Of a stretch of DNA of 7,186 nucleotides, positions 1-6,076 are shown one piece after another. The notes beneath the pieces were generated by a model, which searched no databases, was not told the DNA's origin, and saw nothing but the letters and a program-made list of their open reading frames with translations. Position 1 is the stretch's first letter; the number at the start of each line of letters is the position of its first letter. This DNA is from Candidatus Latescibacterota bacterium (GTDB taxonomy: Bacteria; Latescibacterota; UBA2968; GCA-2709665). The translations under genes were made by a program, and so were the position numbers. The stretch spans positions 1 through 7,186 of the forward strand of contig JAAXHE010000198.1 of NCBI GenBank assembly GCA_012271065.1. Reading direction: 5' to 3'.

Positions 1-23
1 TGATTTATTTCACATTGAGGTTA
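1..23 (-). repeat. Left terminal copy of a 23-bp imperfect inverted repeat
   Basis: Read on the minus strand, this end has TAACCT, then CAATGT, then GAAATAAATCA. It matches the right end (7163-7185) at 20 of 23 positions, with the outermost 11 bp identical. Here it encodes the last residues and TAA of the glycosyltransferase remnant. Confidence 0.6.
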
Positions 24-1567
24 GCCTTTGTAAGTTCGATATACTTGTTGAGATACGTCGCGCCTCTTGCCACGAGACCAACTCTGATCATGCCCACGTA
101 TGCGCCGACGGTAAGACCGGAATCGGCGATCCTGCCAAGTTCTCTCTTCGCGGCCGCATGCCTGCCTTCAGCTACGTAGACCTCACGCAGCAGCAGCCGT
201 CCCAGAGCAAAATCCGGCTTGACCTCCAGACTGCGCCTGAACGCGTCTTCCGCCTGTCTCCAGGCCTTGCGACGATAGGCCCGCACGCCCTCAATGGCGT
301 ATCTGTCCGGGAGCGAGGGATCCGTCCGGATTTCCGCCTTCCACCTCTGCAGCAGTTCCTCCACGTTCGCATTGGACCGCCGGTACACCGCAACAAGGGG
401 ATGATCGAATCCCGTGATCGTGGGTTCGGCGCCGGCCTCGGAGTAGGTAAGTCCCAGAAACTCCGGGGGCACCTTGAACTGCGCGACTCGCTCGAATCCC
501 AGGCTTTCCTCGGCCAGGCGTCGGTAGTAGGTGTGAGCGATCGGGAACCGCTTCACGCGATGAACTTCGCCGGCCTCCACCGGCGCCTGCGGCTGCCACA
601 CGTGCGCCAGCAGAAAAGGCAGACACAGCATTCCCGCCATCAGCCGGGCGCCTGCCGCCATTCCGCAGACCAGCCCGCACACCAGGTAGGGACGGGTGCG
701 GTCCGAAGGCAGTTTCAGGATCATGTAGACGCCCAGTGTGGTCCAGAACGCCAGTGTAATGTCCACGGTATAGAAATGGCACTGCTGAACGTGCCCGGCG
801 CAGAAGGCCAGAAAGGCCGCGCTCAGGACCCCTGTCCAGATTCCCGCCAGATGCCGGCCGATGGCGATGACGAAATCGCGAATTCTGATTTTCGATCCCG
901 CCGCGTCCCTCCATTCCGAGAGCGGGACTTCGTACACGATGTCCCGCGCCTGCGGTCGCTCGGTGCCCGTCCTGGCGCGCATCAGTCTCGCGATGATTTC
1001 AACGTCGAAAATCCATCGGTTGGCGAAGGGCTCCCGAAACAGGACGGGCAGGTCCGGCGTTACCCTGAAGAGTTTCGCGCCGCATTGCGTGTCGTAGATA
1101 TCCACGCGGAGAAACACGGAAGCCGTAATTGCGAAAAGCCTCCCCAGCAGGCGCCTCAGCCGGTTGCGCCGGATCGCCCTGCCCAGGAGGCGCACCCTGG
1201 CGCCAAAGGCCATTTCGATTTCCGGCCTGCCGTCCAGGACGCCGCGGAACTCCCGGATGGCTTCCAGGGGCGTGGCGAGATCGGCATCCCAGAAACCGAC
1301 CTAGTCGGGATCGGATTCGAGCGCTGCGAGGAAGCCGTGCCTTACCGCTTCGCCCTTGCCCGAGTTCACCGCAAGCGAATGTACGCCGAAGGACTCGGGG
1401 TCCGACGCGCTCAAGCCACGCAGGACGTCCCCCGTGGCGTCCGTGCTTCCGTCGTCGACGAACAGAAACCTGATGCCGTGCGTCCGCCTGACGAATCCCT
1501 TGAACGACTCGACGGGAAGACGTTTCGCTTCGTTGTAGCACGGGACGACGATGATCGTATCCGACAT
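5..1567 (-). pseudogene. Degenerate GT2 / GT39 composite glycosyltransferase with internal TAG
   Basis: Seen: one minus-strand frame of 520 codons plus TAA, broken by a TAG at codon 89 (1301-1303). Before the stop lies a GT2 N-terminus of the dolichyl-phosphate-sugar synthase type: PCYNEA (residues 9-14), VDDGSTD (37-43), NSGKGEA (68-74). Directly after the stop the same domain resumes with VGFWDADLATPL, including catalytic DAD (94-96), then QCGAKLF (161-167) and WRDAAGSK (219-226). From about residue 246 to 324 the protein becomes hydrophobic and resembles an inner piece of GT39/ArnT-type membrane glycosyltransferases (GHVQQCHFYTVDITLAFWTT). At about 341-398 it resembles the far C-terminus of that family (FDHPLVAVYRR). 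Residues about 419-493 look TPR-like. The GT39 N-terminus and middle are missing, so two in-frame deletions are inferred. Intact relatives would transfer lipid-linked sugar at the membrane. No Shine-Dalgarno is evident before the ATG at 1567. Alternatives: sequencing error at the TAG, or amber readthrough. Confidence 0.8.
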
Positions 1568-1621
1568 GCGATTTCACGCGAGATGACGAACTGCGGAAAG
1601 CAGAAAATACAACGCTTAACT

Positions 1622-1640
1622 CACACAGAGACACAAAGGG
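1622..1640. repeat. CACAGAGACACAAAGG-type intergenic motif
   Basis: A purine/CA-rich tract with CACAGAGACACAAAGG sits in the leader of the glycosyltransferase remnant. From memory, very similar CACAGAGACACAGAG strings are scattered in intergenic DNA of several environmental bacterial lineages. Only one copy is present here, so its status as a repeat is an inference from recall and not shown by this window. Confidence 0.3.
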
Positions 1641-1670
1641 AAAAACAAGCGATCTGCCGTCAGCCAAAAG

Positions 1671-1800
1671 CCGGTAGACGTAAGACGTAGACGGAAGAGA
1701 TGACCTGCCTCGTGAGGTTTCTTCTCGTGCCGGAGGCTACGAAGGATAGAGGAACGGGCAAGGATTTCTTCTCCCGTCTACCCTCTACCGTCTTACCGCA
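1671..1800. repeat. Inverted repeat made of GTAGACG-type heptamers
   Basis: The left arm (about 1673-1700) holds three consecutive heptamer-like units, GTAGACG, TAAGACG and TAGACGG. The right arm (about 1769-1798), read on the other strand, holds GTAAGACG, GTAGAGG and GTAGACGG. The arms are imperfectly complementary over about 28 nt, with exact blocks such as CGGTA, GACG and TAGACGG, and enclose about 65 nt. In the leader RNA of the minus-strand gene they could form a long bulged stem. The loop holds a smaller CCTC-GT-GAGG palindrome (1708-1717). It could be a dispersed non-autonomous element or a structured leader. No transposase or target-site duplication was seen. Confidence 0.6.
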
Positions 1801-1847
1801 TTTTGGCGACAGGCCCGGCGGAAACGCCTTTTGGCAACGCGACACCT

Positions 1848-1869
1848 GGTACGGCCAATATAGCGTACC
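1848..1869. promoter_or_regulatory. Operator-like dyad around the minus-strand -10 box
   Basis: GGTACG (1848-1853) and CGTACC (1864-1869) are perfect inverted 6-bp arms separated by 10 bp. The -10 hexamer of the minus-strand promoter (1857-1862) lies between the arms, and the predicted start point (about 1850) falls in one arm. That placement is what a repressor operator would need. The regulator is unknown and not encoded in the window. Confidence 0.45.
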
Positions 1870-1885
1870 CCGATTCACGTGTCAA
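1857..1885 (-). promoter_or_regulatory. Sigma70-like promoter for the glycosyltransferase remnant
   Basis: On the minus strand, -35 TTGACA (1885-1880, six of six to consensus) is followed by a 17-bp spacer and -10 TATATT (1862-1857, five of six). Transcription would begin near 1850, giving a leader of about 283 nt before the ATG at 1567. The leader contains the heptamer inverted repeat. Confidence 0.65.
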
Positions 1886-2022
1886 TGCAATCGCCGGGAT
1901 TGAGGGCCAGGCGACGAAGGCCCCAATACCTCTAGCGAAGACCCCGCTTACGGGCTTACGGCGGTCGATCAGGGCGTATGTGCGCGCCTCCGCCGGCCGG
2001 GGTTCGGGACCGCCTGCCGGGC

Positions 2023-2051
2023 TTGACAAAGGGTTGCGGAGGCCGTAGATT
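2023..2051 (+). promoter_or_regulatory. Sigma70-like promoter for the LarA-like operon
   Basis: TTGACA (2023-2028, perfect -35) is followed by a 17-bp spacer and TAGATT (2046-2051, four of six to TATAAT). A start near 2058 leaves a leader of about 40 nt before the LarA-like gene. This is the only good promoter seen upstream of the three plus-strand genes, which supports their co-transcription. Confidence 0.6.
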
Positions 2052-2087
2052 TCGCGGCGGCGTGAGGGACCTGGAGGCTTCGGATCC

Positions 2088-2093
2088 GGAGGT
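2088..2093 (+). promoter_or_regulatory. Ribosome binding site of the LarA-like gene (decides start)
   Basis: GGAGGT is followed by two in-frame ATG codons, at 2095 and 2098. The core GGAGG (2088-2092) lies 5 nt before the ATG at 2098 but only 2 nt before the one at 2095, so 2098 is preferred. An in-frame ATG at 1978 lies upstream of the promoter and is not a plausible start. Confidence 0.75.
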
Positions 2094-2097
2094 CATG

Positions 2098-3381
2098 ATG
2101 GTAGCGGATGAACATCGGGTCGACGTGGCGTTCGGCCGCGGCAGCGTATCCGTCTATGCCGATCCGGAACTGGCGGATTGGGAGGTGATCCGGCCTGCCT
2201 TCGAGGCGGCCCTGCCGGACCCGAAGCGTCGCTTCATGCATGCGATTGATGAACCGGTGGAATGCGATCCGCTTCACGAGATCGTCTCGCCTGGAGACAG
2301 GGTGGTCATCGTAACCTCGGACGGTACGCGCGCGGTGCCGAACCGGCAGTTGATACCGTGGATTGTCGAGGCCCTGCCGGTCCCCGAAGCAAACGTCACG
2401 GTGTTGCTGGGAAACGGAACGCATCGGGCAAATACGGATGAAGAAATAGCCGGAATGTTCGGCGCTGAGGTTGCCGGACGGTTGAGGACACAGAATCACG
2501 ACGCATACGACAGATCGGAAAACGCGCACCTGGGAAAGTCCGCCTGTGGCACGGACGTGTGGCTGGACAGGGCGTATGTGGAAGCGGACAGGCGGATTGT
2601 GGTAGGATTCATAGAGCCCCATTTCTTCGCGGGTTTCTCGGGCGGTCCGAAGGGCGTGGCGCCGGGCGTGGCGGGAATCGAGACGATCTATCGGCTGCAT
2701 CGGTCCGACTTGATCGCGGACCCGATGAGCACGTGGGGTGTGCTCGACGGGAACCCCCTGCAGCGGGAGGTGCGCGAAGCCGTGGCGCTTTGCCCGCCCG
2801 ATTTCCTGGTGAACGTGACGCTGAACGGGGAAAAGGAGATTTCGGGACTTTACGTCGGAGACTGTCTGGAAGCGCATCGACGGGGGTGCGCCGCGGCGCG
2901 GGCGGCCTCGATGGCGCTTGTTGAGAAGCCGTTCCAGGTCGTGCTGACGTCGAATAGCGGATATCCGCTGGATCAGAACCTCTACCAGGCCGTCAAGGGC
3001 ATGTCGGCGGCTGCCCGCATCGCTGAAGACGGCGGAAACGTGCTCGTCGCCAGCGAGTGCAGCGACGGCGTGCCGGATCACGGCAACTTCGCCGAGTTGA
3101 TGCGGGCCGGGGTGGGTCCGCATGACGTCCTGCAGGCGGTACACGACCGGGAACCCATACTCGACCAGTGGCAGGCGCAGACCCTGGCCGCCATCCTGGA
3201 GCGGGTTGAAGTCGGGGTTTATTCCAGTATGGCGCGAGCCGATATAGAGGCGTGCAAGCTGGCCGCCGTGGACGACCTGAATGCAGCCCTCCGCGAGAGG
3301 GTTCTGGCGATCGGCCGCGGCGCGCGGGTGGCCGTGCTGCCGGACGGCCCTCTTACAATCCCATATCTTACTGAACCATAA
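2098..3381 (+). CDS. LarA-family nickel-dependent racemase/epimerase
   Basis: A 427-residue protein, close in length to Lactiplantibacillus plantarum lactate racemase LarA (424). Family knowledge: LarA inverts the C2 centre of alpha-hydroxy acids by hydride transfer to a nickel-pincer nucleotide bound covalently to a lysine. Seen here: SDGTR with D75 and R78 (D72/R75 of LarA), GTHR with H109 (H108), EPHFFAGFSGGPK with H175 and K185 (H174, K184 pincer lysine), H201 exactly 16 residues after that lysine (nickel ligand H200), and YQAVKGM with Q297 and K300 (Q295/K298). All key residues are present, so it is probably active. No signal peptide; cytoplasmic. Homologues act on lactate, malate, 2-hydroxyglutarate, phenyllactate or gluconate, so the substrate is open; the carbohydrate context favours a sugar acid. 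It is first in the operon. The cofactor genes larB, larC and larE are not in the window and must be elsewhere if it works. Confidence 0.92.
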   Translation: MVADEHRVDVAFGRGSVSVYADPELADWEVIRPAFEAALPDPKRRFMHAIDEPVECDPLHEIVSPGDRVVIVTSDGTRAVPNRQLIPWIVEALPVPEANVTVLLGNGTHRANTDEEIAGMFGAEVAGRLRTQNHDAYDRSENAHLGKSACGTDVWLDRAYVEADRRIVVGFIEPHFFAGFSGGPKGVAPGVAGIETIYRLHRSDLIADPMSTWGVLDGNPLQREVREAVALCPPDFLVNVTLNGEKEISGLYVGDCLEAHRRGCAAARAASMALVEKPFQVVLTSNSGYPLDQNLYQAVKGMSAAARIAEDGGNVLVASECSDGVPDHGNFAELMRAGVGPHDVLQAVHDREPILDQWQAQTLAAILERVEVGVYSSMARADIEACKLAAVDDLNAALRERVLAIGRGARVAVLPDGPLTIPYLTEP

Positions 3382-3420
3382 AATCTCAGCCTTCTCGCGT
3401 TCGCCGGAAGAACGTGGTTC
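3373..3420 (+). other. Nested inverted repeat at the LarA-like / lyase-like junction
   Basis: GAACCA (3373-3378), next to the LarA-like stop codon, is complementary to TGGTTC (3415-3420). Inside, CGTTC (3398-3402) pairs with GAACG (3410-3414), which directly abuts TGGTTC. The RNA could fold into an 11-bp interrupted stem with a 19-nt bulge on the 5' side. There is no following T-run, so it is not an intrinsic terminator. It may be a processing or stability element, or chance. Confidence 0.35.
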
Positions 3421-3437
3421 AAGCAGAAAAACTCAGG

Positions 3438-3444
3438 AGAAGGA
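3438..3444 (+). promoter_or_regulatory. Ribosome binding site of the lyase-like gene
   Basis: AGAAGGA ends 7 nt before the ATG at 3452, and another AGGAGA stands just upstream (3435-3440). This supports 3452 as the start over the in-frame ATG at 3464. Confidence 0.6.
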
Positions 3445-3451
3445 TTAAATC

Positions 3452-5989
3452 ATGCAGGATCCGATGGCAATCAGGCTGCAGGTGGTGGAATCCGCGGGCG
3501 TCGCTAGGCGCAGTTGGCCCGTGACGAGGGGAGTCCCGCTTCCCGTGGGCGCGATCTCTGATCCGTCCGTGCTGGGCGTGCAAGATGCCGACGGCCGCCC
3601 CGTATCCGCGCAGTTCCGCGTGTTGAGTCGATGGCCTGACGGGAGTCTGAAGTGGGTCCTGACGGATTTTCAGGCGGATGTGCAGGCTGGCGGCGAGTCG
3701 ACTTATACGGTGTGTCAGAACAACGTCGGGGCCGGGCAAGGTGACCAGGTCCATGTTCGCGAAGATGACGATAGATTGGTCGTTACGACGGGTCCCCTCC
3801 GGTTCGCCGTGAATCGCAGGAGGTTCTCTCTTGTGGAAAAGGCCGCGCTGGGGCGGACCGAACCGGACGGAACATTTGTGCCGGAAGTGGAAGTCGCAGG
3901 CCCTGGCGGCGACGCGTGGGTGCGTATCCGCGAGTCGTTTCTGGACGATGAAGGAAAGCGATACATCTACGGGATAGGCGGCGATTGCTTGGCATCCCTC
4001 GCGGAGGCCGTGTACGACGTGAGCGTGGAGGAGGCCGGTCCGCTCAGGGTCGTGATCCGGTGTGAGGGCGCATTCGAGGCCGATCTGCCGATGCACCATT
4101 ACGCGGGGTATCGGCCGTTTCGTTTTGTAACGCGAATCTACGCCTACGCGGGCCGGACCGAGTTGCGCGTGCTGCACACCGTGATTGCGGCATGCAATCC
4201 GAGAGAGACGGAAATCGAGGAAATCGGGCTGCGCGTGCCCGCCGTGCTGTCCGGTTCCGTGAATTACCGGGTCGCCGCGAGCCGGGAGATCGCCGGTACG
4301 GCAGCCGCCGGTGAATCGCTGCTGCTTTCCCAGCGGCTTCACAATCACTTTCGGCTGGACCGTTGTCAGGACCAGCACAGTGGTACGCTCGCCGAAGGAG
4401 ACCGCACGGAGGGCTGGATCGCCTGCGACAACGGCCGGGTGGGCCTTGGCGTCGGCCTGCGCTATATGCCGGAGGAATATCCGAAAGCGCTCGGGCTCTC
4501 CGGATCGGGCCGCGGGATCGACGTGTATTGCTGGAAGGATCCCGACGGGAAATGCCTTTCGCTGAAGCGGTACTCGGAAGCCGTGGCGTGGGATGAGGGC
4601 GAAGGCGTCTATTCGGATGGCACCGGTACGTCCAAGACCACGGAGTTCTTCCTCAGTTTCTACCGGGCATCCCACAGCGCCGGCGTCCCGGAGTGCCTGA
4701 GAGGCTGGCTGCGGGCGCCGCACGTATCCGTGGATCCGGCGTGGATGGCGGCCTGCGAGGCGACTGGAGGTTTTCAACCCGTCGACGAGGCACGTTTTCC
4801 GAAATCAGAGCGGATGATGTCGGGCTTTATCGACTGGCTGCGCCGCAATATCGAGATGGGCGCATGGTACGGTTATCACGACTGGGGCGATGCGCTGGTG
4901 GCCTGGGACCAGGGCACGGACGACTGGCGATTCTACGGCCGATGGGGCTGGTGCAACAGCGAATGGGATCCGAGGCACGGCGTATGGGTGCAGTATATGC
5001 GTACCGGTCGTGCGGGTGACTTCCTGCTCGGCGAAGCGATGACCCGTCATTCGACGGACGTGGATACCTGCCATTATCACCCGTTCAGGCCCTATATGGT
5101 GGGTGGTTGTTTCCGGCACAGCGTGGACCATTTCGGTGATGAGAGTTGCGCGTCACACACGTTTCTTGACGGATGGATGGACTATTACTACCTGACCGGG
5201 GACCTGCGGACGCTGGAGGTGATCCGCGAGGCCGGCGAGTTTCTGCTGCGTTACCGGTGGACCGAAGACCCGGCATACAGTTTCAGCCTGCGCAGCATTG
5301 CGAATGCGCTGCGAGGCCTGCTCTATGTATATGAAGCCACGGGCGAGGAGCGGTTCAAGACGCGTGCGCTTGCCGTGTACGAGGTGATTGCGCGAGGTCA
5401 GAACGACGATGGAAGCTGGCACAAGCGGTTTCAGGTCTCCACGGCGGAACGGCTGTCGGACCAGAGGCCGTATGGCATGGCCACCGAGGGCACGACGCTG
5501 GCCGTGGAAATGGGCACGGCCGCGCCTTTCACCGACGCCGAGTTTCGCAAGTTGAGAGGCGATGCAAAGACCACGCATCGGGTCCTGCCGCTCTCGGAGC
5601 AGAAGGGCTACCAGACGCATTACCTGATGGTCGGGCTGGAATTGCTTCACCGCCTCACGAACCGGGAAGACGTGGCGAAAGTCTACCTTCGGGCAGTCGA
5701 CTGGTTCTGCGGCCGTCCGGACGGGCTGAACGTGCAAATGGCCGTACAGCAGCGATACGGCGGCATCCTGTGCCGGCACCTTGGTTACGCGTACCGGATG
5801 ACGGGAGACCGGAATTACCTGGAGATCGGTCAGGCGGTCTTGAAGGCCTTGATCGAGAGCCAGGACTGGGGAGACGATCCGAAACGCCACGGGGCGGTGG
5901 AAATGAGTCCCATGCACATCAGTCTGTTGTTTTTCGGCGTTCCCTATTTTCTCGGCGCGTTGTCCCACGCGGAAATGGGAGAGGATTAA
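3452..5989 (+). CDS. PcRGLX/YetA-like protein (exo-rhamnogalacturonan lyase family)
   Basis: An 845-residue protein resembling the multidomain PcRGLX/YetA family, named after the Penicillium exo-rhamnogalacturonan lyase (PL26) and Bacillus subtilis YetA (about 850 residues), so it looks full length. Seen: an N-terminal beta-rich domain (about 1-90) with the typical opening GVARRSWPVTRGVPLPVGAI and the RWPDGSLKWVLTDF motif (60-73), a long central beta domain (about 100-420), and a C-terminal helical, aromatic-rich part (about 430-840) resembling an alpha/alpha toroid, with YGYHDWGD (473-480), WGWCNSEWD (498-506) and repeated helix pairs such as DYYYLTGDLRTLEVI. Many bacterial members carry Tat or Sec signals; this one has no hydrophobic leader, so a cytoplasmic role on imported oligosaccharide is inferred. 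It lies 70 nt after the LarA-like gene. Lyase activity is a family inference, since many members are uncharacterised and I cannot identify the catalytic residues with confidence. Confidence 0.82.
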   Translation: MQDPMAIRLQVVESAGVARRSWPVTRGVPLPVGAISDPSVLGVQDADGRPVSAQFRVLSRWPDGSLKWVLTDFQADVQAGGESTYTVCQNNVGAGQGDQVHVREDDDRLVVTTGPLRFAVNRRRFSLVEKAALGRTEPDGTFVPEVEVAGPGGDAWVRIRESFLDDEGKRYIYGIGGDCLASLAEAVYDVSVEEAGPLRVVIRCEGAFEADLPMHHYAGYRPFRFVTRIYAYAGRTELRVLHTVIAACNPRETEIEEIGLRVPAVLSGSVNYRVAASREIAGTAAAGESLLLSQRLHNHFRLDRCQDQHSGTLAEGDRTEGWIACDNGRVGLGVGLRYMPEEYPKALGLSGSGRGIDVYCWKDPDGKCLSLKRYSEAVAWDEGEGVYSDGTGTSKTTEFFLSFYRASHSAGVPECLRGWLRAPHVSVDPAWMAACEATGGFQPVDEARFPKSERMMSGFIDWLRRNIEMGAWYGYHDWGDALVAWDQGTDDWRFYGRWGWCNSEWDPRHGVWVQYMRTGRAGDFLLGEAMTRHSTDVDTCHYHPFRPYMVGGCFRHSVDHFGDESCASHTFLDGWMDYYYLTGDLRTLEVIREAGEFLLRYRWTEDPAYSFSLRSIANALRGLLYVYEATGEERFKTRALAVYEVIARGQNDDGSWHKRFQVSTAERLSDQRPYGMATEGTTLAVEMGTAAPFTDAEFRKLRGDAKTTHRVLPLSEQKGYQTHYLMVGLELLHRLTNREDVAKVYLRAVDWFCGRPDGLNVQMAVQQRYGGILCRHLGYAYRMTGDRNYLEIGQAVLKALIESQDWGDDPKRHGAVEMSPMHISLLFFGVPYFLGALSHAEMGED

Positions 5990-6063
5990 CGAAGACCGCG
6001 GTGTCGTCCCTGCGGGTACGTATCGCGGGAGACGCTCAGGCGGGCAGACGATAACCAGCGAAT

Positions 6064-6068
6064 GGAGG
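6064..6068 (+). promoter_or_regulatory. Ribosome binding site that sets the oxidoreductase start
   Basis: GGAGG lies 8 nt before the ATG at 6077. It overlaps the codons after an in-frame ATG at 6062, so the longer start would place the Shine-Dalgarno inside the coding region. The start at 6077 is therefore preferred and removes five residues. Confidence 0.75.
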
Positions 6069-6076
6069 TCGTAGAA

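Larger units (their letters stand above)
1568..2097. other. Divergent intergenic regulatory region (about 530 bp)
   Basis: No convincing gene lies between the divergently oriented glycosyltransferase remnant and the LarA-like gene. Going from left to right it holds an A-rich leader with a CACAGAGACACAAAGG motif (about 1622-1640), a heptamer-based inverted repeat (1671-1800), a small GGCG/CGCC hairpin (1817-1828), a minus-strand promoter with a dyad (1848-1885), about 135 bp of GC-rich sequence without a feature I can name (1886-2022), and the plus-strand promoter and ribosome binding site of the operon (2023-2093). Short open frames here show no family resemblance and are treated as chance. 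Confidence 0.75.

Noticed and set aside
1301..1303. Genome-wide reassignment of TAG as the explanation of the internal stop
   Set aside because: A single TAG in an already rearranged gene is better explained by mutation. The window gives no second case, although it cannot exclude the idea.
158..1690. Long plus-strand open frame (510 codons) opposite the glycosyltransferase remnant
   Set aside because: Its translation is Arg/Pro/Gln-rich and resembles no family, while the minus strand carries clear GT2 and GT39 motifs. Such antisense frames are common in GC-rich DNA.
1817..1832. GGCG-GAAA-CGCC hairpin followed by TTTT, possible terminator on the plus strand
   Set aside because: The stem is only 4 bp, the T-run is 4 nt, and no plus-strand gene lies upstream for it to terminate.
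1793..2048. Small open frames on both strands in the intergenic region (about 80 codons each)
   Set aside because: They overlap both promoters and the dyad, lack good ribosome binding sites and match nothing I recognise.
1969..3144. Long minus-strand open frame opposite the LarA-like gene
   Set aside because: It is antisense to a gene with a full set of LarA catalytic residues and shows no recognisable domain.
3419..4777. Long minus-strand open frame opposite the lyase-like gene; a similar one at 5153-6487
   Set aside because: Both are His/Arg-rich shadows of the plus-strand frames without motifs. The second also spans two real genes.
5996..6028. CCGCG / CGCGG arms in the gap before the oxidoreductase gene
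   Set aside because: A 5-bp stem with a 23-nt loop and no T-run is expected by chance in GC-rich DNA and does not suggest a terminator.
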